Shown in pieces: positions 1 to 5,745 of a stretch of DNA of 7,442 nt; positions within the stretch are counted from its first letter, which is position 1; each line of letters starts with the position of its first letter. The stretch is from AWTP1-13 sp044868325. GTDB taxonomy: Bacteria; Pseudomonadota; Alphaproteobacteria; Rhizobiales; Hyphomicrobiaceae. A model generated the notes under the pieces. That model was not told where the DNA came from. It did not search any database and was given only the letters and a program-made list of their open reading frames with translations. The translations under genes were made by a program, and so were the position numbers. The DNA lies in the NCBI GenBank assembly GCA_044868325.1, contig JBIOWI010000013.1, forward strand, positions 1 through 7,442, read 5' to 3'.

Positions 1-115
1 TACAGGGCTGCGAATGCCCCGATTGACGCTGCAACACACCTCATCTCAACCTCGCCACGCAGAAATGCCCCAATGCACGCCAGACCCCACGGGAATTTTG
101 CTACTACCTCCCTCT

Positions 116-177
116 GGGTCTGACACCGTAACACCCACTGCCTTTTACACGGTGTCAGACCCGGAGGGTCTGACACC
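116..177. repeat. Compound palindrome with three GGGTCTGACACC-type arms
   Basis: Three arms are visible. The first is GGGTCTGACACCGT at 116-129. The second is its exact reverse complement, ACGGTGTCAGACCC, at 149-162. The third is a direct copy, GGGTCTGACACC, at 166-177. The middle arm can pair with the first (14 bp, 19-nt loop) or with the third (12 bp, 3-nt loop), so two mutually exclusive hairpins are possible. The element ends 2 bases beyond the stop codon of the tctC/Bug gene on the minus strand. It may therefore act on the 3' end of that transcript, but no T-run follows, so it is not a classical intrinsic terminator. The core GGGTCTGAC recurs in palindromes near 5393-5565. I infer a REP-like dispersed family. 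The structure is certain, the role is not. Confidence 0.85.
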
Positions 178-179
178 TC

Positions 180-1157
180 TCACGGCACCTTGATCCCGGC
201 CTTCTCGATCACCCGCGCATAGCCGGCGCGCTCCTTCCTGAGCGCCTCGGCGTATGCGGGGCCGGGCAGCTCCGTCTGCAACACGCCGAACTTCTCCAGC
301 GCCGTGCGGACCTCCGGGATCTTCCCGATCGCCAGCAGCTCGTCGGTCAGCCTATTCACAACATCGGCCGGCATATTCGCCGGGCCGACCCAGCCGAAGG
401 CGGCCATCAGCTCGAAGCCCGGCAGCGTGTCGGAAGCAGGCGCGATCTCCGGGGCCAGGGGATAGCGGCCCGGCGATGTGACCGAGACGGCGAGCACCTT
501 GCCGGCCTTGACCTGCTCGTAGGCCACCGCGAAGTTGTCGCACGCGAGCTTGATCTGCCCGCCCACCAGGTCCTGGATGCTCTGGTTGGAGGCGCGGTAG
601 GAGACGGGCGCGATCTTCACGCCCGCCGCGTCCGCCAGCATCTCGCCGCAGATGTGCTGGGTCGTGCCCGGGCCGGAGGTGGCGTAGGGCGTCTCCGGGT
701 TCGCCTTCAGCCAGGCGATCAGCTCCGCCATGGTCTTGGCGGGAACCGACGGGTGGATCAGCCACAGGTTCGGCTGGGCCGCCATGCCGTAGAGATAGGT
801 GAAGTCCTTCTCGACGTTGTAGGGTATCTTCTCCTTGATCAGCACCGGGTTGATGGCGATGCCGCCGGAGGTCGCGACTGCGATGGTGTAGCCGTCGGTG
901 GCGGCTTTGGTCATGGCGTGGAGGCCGGTGATGCCGCCGGCCCCGGCCCTGTTCTCCACGACGAACTGCTGCCCGAGACGCTTCGACAGGTGCTCCGAGA
1001 AGATGCGGGCCATGACGTCCGTGTTGCCGCCGGCCGCGAACGGCACGATGACGGTCACGGGTTTGGCGGGCCACTTGTCCTGCGCCAGTGCGGCCCCGGC
1101 CAACAGGCCGAGCGCGGCAGCGGCGGCTGCGAGCCCCGCAATAATTCGACGCAGCAT
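180..1157 (-). CDS. Tripartite tricarboxylate transporter substrate-binding protein (Bug/TctC family)
   Basis: A 325-residue protein of the usual Bug-family length. Bug proteins are periplasmic binding proteins that capture carboxylates, aromatic acids or related small molecules and pass them to TctA/TctB permeases. A signal peptide is clear: two arginines at 3-4, an alanine/leucine-rich core, and likely cleavage after Ala25 (ALA/Q). The mature protein starts with the family pattern WPAKPVTVIVPFAAGG-NTD (residues 29-47), then VENRAGAGGITG (67-78), then PYNVEKDFT, a GPGTTQH loop and a SYRASNQSIQDLVGGQI segment. I chose the start at 1157 because it begins the signal peptide and has a strong GGGAGG ribosome site just upstream; an in-frame ATG at 1280 would add a non-family extension. 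The ligand cannot be read from the sequence. It may partner TctBA at 3317-5267 or be one of the many orphan Bug proteins. Confidence 0.95.
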   Translation of the reverse strand: MLRRIIAGLAAAAAALGLLAGAALAQDKWPAKPVTVIVPFAAGGNTDVMARIFSEHLSKRLGQQFVVENRAGAGGITGLHAMTKAATDGYTIAVATSGGIAINPVLIKEKIPYNVEKDFTYLYGMAAQPNLWLIHPSVPAKTMAELIAWLKANPETPYATSGPGTTQHICGEMLADAAGVKIAPVSYRASNQSIQDLVGGQIKLACDNFAVAYEQVKAGKVLAVSVTSPGRYPLAPEIAPASDTLPGFELMAAFGWVGPANMPADVVNRLTDELLAIGKIPEVRTALEKFGVLQTELPGPAYAEALRKERAGYARVIEKAGIKVP

Positions 1158-1257
1158 ATGTCTCCCTCCCTGCCTGATTGGGCGAGCGCCGTCGGTTCGC
1201 CGTTCTGCCATGCCGAGCCTCACGCATCCGAGGCGCACTGGCAAGCCCGCCATGCAT

Positions 1258-1577
1258 GGCAGCCGCGTGTCGCAGTCCATCGCGCATGGCCGTCAGCTGG
1301 GCGATGCTATGGTCGAACTCGGCGGCTTTCGCGAGCAGGCGATTGCGGTCGATCCGCGGCCTGCCATCGCGGGTGAACATGGCCGCGACCTCATCGAGGG
1401 AAAAGCCAGCCGAGCGCCCGAGGCGAATGAGCGCGAGCTGCTCCATGATCCGGGCGTCGAAGAGACGGCGCATACCGTGCCGCCCGACGGAGCCGGTCAG
1501 CCCCTTCTCCTCGTAGTAGCGCAGCGTGGAGCCGGCAGACCGGAGCGGCGCGCGACCTCCGCACTGTCGAGGAGCAT
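1258..1577 (-). pseudogene. Broken MerR-family transcriptional regulator: 1-bp frameshift and lost 3' end
   Basis: Reading from the ATG at 1577 gives MLLDSAEVARRSGLPA, a normal MerR N-terminus, and then leaves frame. Adding one base between 1530 and 1531 restores an almost perfect MerR protein: STLRYYEEKGL, then GMRRLF, then LALIRLGRSAGFSLDEVAAMF and GRPRIDRNRLLAKAAEFDHSI, ending at LTAMRDGLRHAAA near 1258. The missing base is the third base of the Ala codon in the helix-turn-helix/wing region, so no functional DNA-binding domain can be made without frameshifting. Relatives that I recall continue after LRHAAA with a short cysteine-containing tail (ACPAPSH-like); here that tail is absent, and the downstream frame runs without a stop into the out-of-frame tctC gene. 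A ribosome site (GAGG, 7 nt before the ATG) is intact and lies inside the divergent promoter. A single sequencing error could explain the frameshift but not the missing tail. The original effector is unknown. Confidence 0.85.
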
Positions 1578-1580
1578 CTC

Positions 1581-1611
1581 TTGACCTCAAGTTGGCTTGA
1601 GCTTGTACGAT
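1581..1611 (+). promoter_or_regulatory. MerR-type promoter/operator with 19-bp spacer driving the methyltransferase
   Basis: The -35 hexamer TTGACC (1581-1586) and -10 hexamer TACGAT (1606-1611) are separated by 19 bp, longer than the 17 bp usual for sigma-70. An exact inverted repeat, CTCAAG-TTGG-CTTGAG (1586-1601), starts at the last base of the -35 and lies between the two hexamers. This is the textbook arrangement of promoters activated by MerR-family proteins, which untwist the spacer when bound to inducer. It points toward the methyltransferase, with a likely transcription start near 1618. It also overlaps the ribosome site of the divergent merR remnant, whose start codon is 4 bases from the -35, so the regulator would have repressed itself. 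The element is intact although the adjacent regulator is not. Confidence 0.85.
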
Positions 1612-1651
1612 GCCAACCGGAGCGGTTCCCTGCAACGGAGAGGTAGACGCC

Positions 1652-2497
1652 ATGACTGGACGGAACGCACCCAATCAAGCCCAGGCGGCTCTCTGGAACG
1701 ACCTGGGCGGTCGGACGTGGGTGGATCTGCAGGACATGCTGGATCGGCTGTTCCTGCCGCTCGAAACGCTTCTCGTCGACGCGGCGGTGGCGGCGGGCGG
1801 GACGCGCGTGCTCGATGTGGGATGCGGCGCCGGCAGCACGACGCTGGGGGTCGCAAAGGCCCTTGGCGCCGGCAGTCGGTGCATCGGCATCGATATCTCT
1901 GCGCCCCTGATCGCGGCTGCCACAGCCCGCGCGGCCGCTGAGGGCGCAGCGAACGTCACGTTCATCCAGGCCGACGCCCAGACATACGCCTTCAGTGCGA
2001 CCAGCGTCGATACCGTCGTATCCCGCCTGGGAGTGATGTTCTTCGACGATCCGGCGGCAGCGTTCGCCAACCTGCGACGGGCTGCGCGGCGCGGTGCGCA
2101 GCTCGTATTTCTGGCTTGGCGCAGTCGCGACGAGAACCCGTTCATGACCGCGGCCGAGCAGGCGGCAGCCGTCGTCGTGAGCGAGCTCACGAGAGGGGGC
2201 GACGACGGCCCGGGGCAGTTCGGCTTCGCATCGGCGGAGCGCGTGAAGCGCGTGCTGGAGACGAGCGGTTGGACGTCCATCGAGGTCCGTCCAGTGGATA
2301 TCGCCTGCAGCCTGCCGGCCGTGCAGCTGCCCGTCTATGCGACCCGGATGGGACCGTATGGCCGGGTGCGCGGCACCCTGGACGAGACCGCCAGAACAAT
2401 GGCGGACGCTGCCGTTCTCGCCGCATTCGATCGCTTCGTGGCCGGCGAACAGGTGCGCTTCACATCGGCACTCTGGCGGGTGGCGGCGGTCGCTTAG
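1652..2497 (+). CDS. Class I SAM-dependent methyltransferase
   Basis: A 281-residue cytoplasmic enzyme predicted to move a methyl group from S-adenosylmethionine to an unidentified small molecule. The Rossmann-fold signature is plain: motif I RVLDVGCGAG (52-61), the acidic residue for the SAM ribose at Asp81 in GIDIS, and IQADAQ with Asp108 for the adenine ring. FFDDPAAAFANLRRAARRGAQLVFLAW follows as the post-motif strands. The N-terminus RNAPNQAQAALWN...GRTWVDLQDMLDRLF is typical of UbiE/Methyltransf_25-like enzymes I recall next to MerR genes. I chose the start at 1652 because GGAGAGG (1637-1643) sits 8 nt upstream and the protein match begins there; an ATG at 1610 overlaps the -10 box. The gene is expressed from the 19-bp-spacer promoter with a leader of roughly 34 nt. 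No terminator is evident after the stop. The substrate is unknown; a detoxification or stress role would suit MerR control but is inference. Confidence 0.93.
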   Translation: MTGRNAPNQAQAALWNDLGGRTWVDLQDMLDRLFLPLETLLVDAAVAAGGTRVLDVGCGAGSTTLGVAKALGAGSRCIGIDISAPLIAAATARAAAEGAANVTFIQADAQTYAFSATSVDTVVSRLGVMFFDDPAAAFANLRRAARRGAQLVFLAWRSRDENPFMTAAEQAAAVVVSELTRGGDDGPGQFGFASAERVKRVLETSGWTSIEVRPVDIACSLPAVQLPVYATRMGPYGRVRGTLDETARTMADAAVLAAFDRFVAGEQVRFTSALWRVAAVA

Positions 2498-2560
2498 CCG
2501 AGGTTGTGGGTAAGCGGCCCTTCTGTGCACAGCTGCCTTGTTAAGGCCAGAATGACCACG

Positions 2561-2574
2561 TACCGGCTCCGGTA
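2561..2574. promoter_or_regulatory. Short perfect inverted repeat upstream of the nuclease gene, possible operator
   Basis: TACCGG-CT-CCGGTA has 6-bp arms with a 2-bp centre and lies 36 bp before the nuclease start codon, in the gap after the methyltransferase. It could be a protein-binding site. A perfect 6-bp-arm repeat in GC-rich DNA can also arise by chance, and I see no convincing -35/-10 pair around it. The loop is too short for a stable RNA hairpin with all pairs formed, and no T-run follows. Confidence 0.3.
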
Positions 2575-2610
2575 ATCTCACTAGAGCATCCTAACGCACC
2601 GAGGGTCTCG

Positions 2611-3312
2611 ATGCGTCTGTTGCTTGTGCTCCCCCTCCTGCTCTTTGCGCTCACACCGGCCATCGCGGACGACGCCGATACGCTCACCGTCGACGGTACG
2701 GTGTACCGGCTGGAAGGCGTCGACGCGCCGGAGCTCGATCAATATTGCGTTGACAAGGGTGGTGCATACCCCTGCGGTCTGTTCGCTGCCGAAGGTCTTC
2801 AAGAGCTCATCGATAAGCGGCCGGTGCAGTGTCAAGACCTCGGCAGCGACCCGGAGCACCCCTTTCGCCGCATCGGTCATTGCACTGTAGGTGGCGTCGA
2901 CATCCATCACTGGCTCGTGCAACAAGGATGGGCCGTCAACGTAGACCCCCTCGGTCGATACGCAGACGACGAGCGCCAAGCCCGCGAGCGCCCCCTCAGC
3001 ATTTGGCGGGGGTGCTTCCTGGCCCCGTACGATTTTCGGCAAGGCAGAAAGCTCACTGCGGCACTGCTGGGACGGGACTGTCCGTCCGATGCTCGCGCCA
3101 AGCTCTTGATCGACTACGCGGTCAAGCCGCCGGGTTGCGAGATCAAGGGCAAGTATGCGCTCCGCGCGCGTTTCACCGGCCACCGCGGCATCTATCACCC
3201 GCCCGGGTGCGGGAGCCACCATCGCACCATCAGGCCTCACCGCTGGTTCTGCTCGGAGGAGGAGGCAATCGCCGCCGGCTTCCGTCGCTCATTCACCTGC
3301 GCGTTGTGGTGA
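2611..3312 (+). CDS. Secreted thermonuclease-like (SNase) protein with C-terminal sunset-like domain
   Basis: A 233-residue exported protein. A signal peptide occupies residues 1-19 (hydrophobic core, AIA/D cleavage). Residues about 20-140 form a staphylococcal-nuclease domain. DADT (21-24) matches the calcium-binding Asp pair. YRLEGVDAPE (32-41) supplies the active-site Arg33, Asp38 and Glu41, and FRRIGHC (85-91) supplies the second arginine. GWAVN...YADDERQARERPLSIWRG closes the fold. Cysteines at 46, 55, 74, 91, 135 and 157 suggest disulfides, fitting a periplasmic or secreted nuclease of DNA or RNA. Residues about 175-230 look like a sunset domain: Cys-Glu-Ile-Lys-Gly, then IYHPPG, then RWFCSEEEAIAAGFRRS. 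That domain's function is not known to me beyond its association with secreted nucleases. The start is supported by GAGGG five bases upstream. The gene converges on tctA with only 4 bases between stop codons. Confidence 0.9.
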   Translation: MRLLLVLPLLLFALTPAIADDADTLTVDGTVYRLEGVDAPELDQYCVDKGGAYPCGLFAAEGLQELIDKRPVQCQDLGSDPEHPFRRIGHCTVGGVDIHHWLVQQGWAVNVDPLGRYADDERQARERPLSIWRGCFLAPYDFRQGRKLTAALLGRDCPSDARAKLLIDYAVKPPGCEIKGKYALRARFTGHRGIYHPPGCGSHHRTIRPHRWFCSEEEAIAAGFRRSFTCALW

Positions 3313-3316
3313 TCGC

Positions 3317-4819
3317 TCAATCTTCCTGGAAAGCCGCCTCGCGGGTCTTGCGGAATCTCGGCAGCACGATGAGGAGCACCAGCCCTATCGCGGCGAGGAT
3401 GAGACCGAGCGAGATCGGCCGCCTGAAGAAAATCGTCGGGTCGCCGCCGGAGATCACCATGGAGCGGCGCAGGTTCTCCTCCATCAGCGGCCCGAGCACG
3501 AAGCCCAGGATGAAAGGCGCTGCCTCGCAGCCGAGCTTGAGGAACACGTAGCCCAGCAGCGCGAAGGCCGCCGTCAGCATGAGAATGGTGGGGTTCGGGT
3601 TGGCGCTGTAGGCGCCGACGCAGCACAGCACCAGGATCGAGGGGAACAGGATCCGGTAGGGCACGTGCAGCATCCGCACCCACAGGCCGATCAGCGGCAG
3701 GTTGATGACGATCAGCATCAGGTTGCCGATCCACATGCTGGCCACCATGCCCCAGAACAGCTCCGGCCGTTCCGTTATGACGGCTGTGCCGGGTGCGATG
3801 CCCTGGATCACCATGGCGCCCATCATCAGTGCCATCACCGGATTGGAGGGCATGCCGAGCGTGAGCAGCGGCACGAACGAGGTCTGGGCCGCGGCGTTGT
3901 TGGCCGACTCCGGCGCGGCCACGCCCTCCACGGCGCCCTGGCCGAACCGCTCCGGCGCCCTGGAGATGCGCTTCTCCAGCACGTAGGCGGCGAAGGAGCT
4001 GAGCACTGCGCCGCCGCCGGGCAGGATGCCGAGCACGGCCCCGAGCCCCGTGCCGCGCAACGCCGCGGGCCAGGCCCTGGCGATCTCCTCCCGGCTCGGC
4101 CACAGGCTGCCGACGGCATGGCGCACGGCCCGCTCCACCGCCGAACGGTCGAGGTTGCGCATGATCTCGGCGATGCCGAACAGGCCCATCGCAACGGGGA
4201 TGAAATCGATGCCGTCGAAGAGGACATCGACGCCGAAGGTGTAGCGCACCGCCCCGCTCTGCGTGTCCGTTCCGACGATGCCGAACAGGAGCCCCAGGAA
4301 CACCATGCCGATCGCCTTGACGACGGACCCGTGCGCCAGCACCACCGCCGCTACCAGGCCGAACAGCATCAGGGCGAAGTATTCCGGCGACACGAACCGG
4401 TCGCCCACGGCCGCCAGCGCCGGGGCGAAGGCGGCGAGCACCAGCGTGCCGACGCAGCCGGCGACCAGCGAGCCCACGGCGGCGATGGAGAGCGCCGCGC
4501 CGGCGCGCCCGCGCCTGGCCATCTGGTAGCCGTCGATGCACGTGACCACCGAGGAGGATTCGCCCGGCAGGTTCACCAGGATGGCCGTGGTGGAGCCGCC
4601 GTACTGGGCGCCGTAGTAGATGCCCGCCAGCATGATCAGCGCCCCCAGCGGTGGGGCGCCGTAGGTGATGGGCAGCAGCATGGCGATGGTGGCGACCGGT
4701 CCGATGCCCGGCAAGACGCCGATAGCCGTACCGAGCAGGACGCCGATCAGGCAGAAGCCGAGGTTGACAGGCGTCACCGCTGCCCCGAAGCCGGTGGCGA
4801 GATGGGAAAGGAGATCCAT
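3317..4819 (-). CDS. tctA: Tripartite tricarboxylate transporter large permease subunit TctA
   Basis: A 500-residue inner-membrane protein of standard TctA length, built of many hydrophobic segments. It is the transport channel of TTT carriers, which import carboxylates with a Bug/TctC binding protein, probably driven by an ion gradient. The two inverted halves each carry the family glycine-proline motif: GVLPGIGP (34-41) and GILPGGGA (264-271). Other TctA hallmarks are YYGAQYGGSTTAILVNLPGE (68-87) and PESANNAAAQTSFVPLLTLGMP (303-324), the latter repeated-half loop being thought to face the substrate path. The start at 4819 was chosen because the family N-terminus MDLLSHL begins there; the open frame extends 22 codons upstream into tctB with no family match. 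The ATG lies one base after the tctB stop, so translation is likely coupled. No terminator is visible beyond its stop, where it meets the nuclease gene. Confidence 0.96.
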   Translation of the reverse strand: MDLLSHLATGFGAAVTPVNLGFCLIGVLLGTAIGVLPGIGPVATIAMLLPITYGAPPLGALIMLAGIYYGAQYGGSTTAILVNLPGESSSVVTCIDGYQMARRGRAGAALSIAAVGSLVAGCVGTLVLAAFAPALAAVGDRFVSPEYFALMLFGLVAAVVLAHGSVVKAIGMVFLGLLFGIVGTDTQSGAVRYTFGVDVLFDGIDFIPVAMGLFGIAEIMRNLDRSAVERAVRHAVGSLWPSREEIARAWPAALRGTGLGAVLGILPGGGAVLSSFAAYVLEKRISRAPERFGQGAVEGVAAPESANNAAAQTSFVPLLTLGMPSNPVMALMMGAMVIQGIAPGTAVITERPELFWGMVASMWIGNLMLIVINLPLIGLWVRMLHVPYRILFPSILVLCCVGAYSANPNPTILMLTAAFALLGYVFLKLGCEAAPFILGFVLGPLMEENLRRSMVISGGDPTIFFRRPISLGLILAAIGLVLLIVLPRFRKTREAAFQED

Positions 4820-4820
4820 C

Positions 4821-5267
4821 TCAACGAACCCAGACCGGGATCGGCTGGCCGAGCAGGTAGACGAACAGGGCGACCGAGAGCGCACTCATGGCGAGCGCCA
4901 GCGCCGCCAGCTCGAACCAGCGCAGCCCCTGGGCCGCGATGCCTGAGATCACCGCCACAGCAGCCACGGAGACGGCCAGTCCCACCCGCTCGATCAGGAG
5001 GCCGAAGCCGACGATGCCGGCGAGAATGAGAAGCTGCGGCCAGAACACGATCCGCTCGACGGGCTCGCCAGTCGCAACCAGAGAGCGCGCCAGCAAGAAG
5101 CCGCCGATGCCGACCAGGGCGACGCTCATCATCATGGGGAAGAAGCCCGGCCCCATGCGCGTCAGGTTGCCGACCGCATAGTTGCGGCCGAGCCAGAGCC
5201 CCGCGCAGCCGAAGCCGATGAACAGGATGCCGGACCAGAAGTCCTGCCGATCCTTCACGCGCGCCAT
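4821..5267 (-). CDS. tctB: Tripartite tricarboxylate transporter small membrane subunit TctB
   Basis: A 148-residue hydrophobic protein matching the small TctB subunit (DUF1468 type) in length and pattern. The first membrane segment (about 11-27, FWSGILFIGFGCAGLWLG) is followed by the typical loop GNLTRMGPGFFP (33-44) with its conserved Arg-Met-Gly-Pro-Gly-Phe-Phe-Pro. Further hydrophobic stretches lie near 45-63, 73-92, 95-111 and 116-140. The protein is an accessory membrane subunit that accompanies TctA; its exact role is unclear. The gene is the first of a two-gene operon and its stop codon is one base from the tctA start. The chosen start is preceded by a purine run (AAGGGGGG) about 10 nt upstream; an upstream in-frame extension of 21 codons has no family match. 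The binding-protein gene expected in such operons is not adjacent; the nearest is the Bug gene at 180-1157. Confidence 0.93.
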   Translation of the reverse strand: MARVKDRQDFWSGILFIGFGCAGLWLGRNYAVGNLTRMGPGFFPMMMSVALVGIGGFLLARSLVATGEPVERIVFWPQLLILAGIVGFGLLIERVGLAVSVAAVAVISGIAAQGLRWFELAALALAMSALSVALFVYLLGQPIPVWVR

Positions 5268-5288
5268 GGCGTGCGTCCCCCCTTGCGC

Positions 5289-5316
5289 CTGAAGCAGCTT
5301 CTTCTTGTAGCTTCAG
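5289..5316. promoter_or_regulatory. Inverted repeat in tctB leader, possible operator or mRNA hairpin
   Basis: CTGAAGC (5289-5295) and GCTTCAG (5310-5316) are exact complements 14 nt apart, ending 22 bases upstream of the tctB start codon. A second copy of the right half, GCTTC at 5297-5301, lies next to the left arm and makes the small palindrome GAAGC-A-GCTTC. The left arm could thus pair with either partner in an RNA, or the three half-sites could bind a regulator. The position near the start codon and ribosome site fits control of the transporter operon, but no experiment-like signal such as a flanking promoter is visible. Confidence 0.35.
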
Positions 5317-5392
5317 CCTGTTGTAGCGCATGGCCCGCCGCCATGAAACCCGCGAGGCGGCGGTCGATTTGAGCGCGCCTTAGTTGCGACCA

Positions 5393-5423
5393 ATGGGGTC
5401 AGACCCTGCGGGTCTGACCCCAT
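5393..5423. repeat. GGGGTCAGACCC palindrome, left copy of an inverted pair
   Basis: ATGGGGTCAGACCC (5393-5406) and GGGTCTGACCCCAT (5410-5423) form a perfect 14-bp stem with a TGC loop. Each arm also contains the near-palindrome GGGTC-A-GACCC, so the site is nested. Read with the next base, it is the reverse complement of the second copy at 5536-5565 over about 30 bases, loop included (TGC versus GCA). Two such copies facing each other resemble the paired REP units that RAYT-type transposases mobilise; no such transposase gene is present here. Confidence 0.85.
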
Positions 5424-5538
5424 GCTCCGACCTCGGCAATTTCCCGCCCGACCAAGCATTGCCCTGGCATGGCACGCATCTCGCCGTCTCGATATCCGAG
5501 CGGTCGCCGTGGAACCGCGTATCGTGAGGCTCTGCCAT

Positions 5539-5565
5539 GGGGTCAGACCCGCAGGGTCTGACCCC
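5539..5565. repeat. GGGGTCAGACCC palindrome, right copy of an inverted pair
   Basis: GGGGTCAGACCC (5539-5550) and GGGTCTGACCCC (5554-5565) make a perfect 12-bp stem with a GCA loop. CAT precedes it, as in the inverted left copy, while the right flank diverges. Centre-to-centre distance to the left copy is 144 bp. The sequence between them (5425-5535) shows no gene. Confidence 0.85.
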
Positions 5566-5745
5566 CGATCCGTCTCCAGGGCAACACGCGCGAGAAACTG
5601 CTCGCATCTCCGGCACCCGATTGCCCATGAAGTGGGCGGCGGTGCGCTTTTGCTTCGTGCTTGAGCGTGCTTAAGTGGAGCCACGGTGGGACGCGGGCTA
5701 ACGGCCTCTGCTCCCTGCATCTTTCGCTTATACGGAGGCGGCCCG

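Larger units (their letters stand above)
5268..5745. other. 478-bp intergenic region between divergent tctB and the ABC binding-protein gene
   Basis: This stretch must contain promoters for both flanking genes, but I could not place a convincing -35/-10 pair on either strand. It holds a small inverted repeat in the tctB leader (5289-5316) and two GGGTCTGACCCC palindromes in opposite orientation (5393-5423 and 5539-5565). About 180 bp of otherwise featureless sequence leads to the binding-protein gene. Short open frames across the palindromes (for example Gly-Ser-Asp-Pro repeats) are by-products of the repeats and show no protein family. A conserved small RNA or the remnant of a mobile element cannot be excluded. 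Confidence 0.6.

Noticed and set aside
1..115. Possible gene end or RNA at the left edge
   Set aside because: Only a short duplicated AATGCCCC word is seen; there is no open frame with family features, no stem typical of tRNA and no terminator.
151..177. Intrinsic terminator for tctC
   Set aside because: The stem is strong and well placed, but no T-run follows on the minus strand, so it is listed as a repeat with possible 3'-end effect.
352..1257. Continuation of the restored merR frame through the tctC gene, giving a single 440-codon frame
   Set aside because: Only the 1258-1530 part has MerR similarity. Beyond it the frame is out of phase with tctC and shows Arg/Gly-rich shadow composition, so it is not a fusion protein.
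1610..1651. Earlier ATG for the methyltransferase
   Set aside because: It overlaps the -10 box, would lie upstream of the likely transcript start, has no ribosome site and adds residues without family match; 1652 has GGAGAGG at good spacing.
1391..2581. Long minus-strand frame opposite the methyltransferase, nominally covering the merR remnant's region
   Set aside because: It does not read the MerR protein except for short shadow stretches and the early part is antisense to a well-supported gene.
3155..5029. A 624-codon open frame on the plus strand, opposite tctA and tctB
   Set aside because: It is a mirror of the tctA/tctB coding bias in GC-rich DNA. The product is dominated by Arg, His, Gln, Asp and Glu with no recognisable domain, and it also overlaps the nuclease gene end.
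5422..5664. Short frames across the paired palindromes containing Gly-Ser-Asp-Pro repeats on both strands
   Set aside because: The repeated peptide is simply the translation of the palindrome. There is no ribosome site and no family resemblance.
5648..5680. Promoter for the ABC binding protein around TTGCTT / CTTAAG
   Set aside because: The hexamers are poor and the spacing is 14 bp; no acceptable pair was found.
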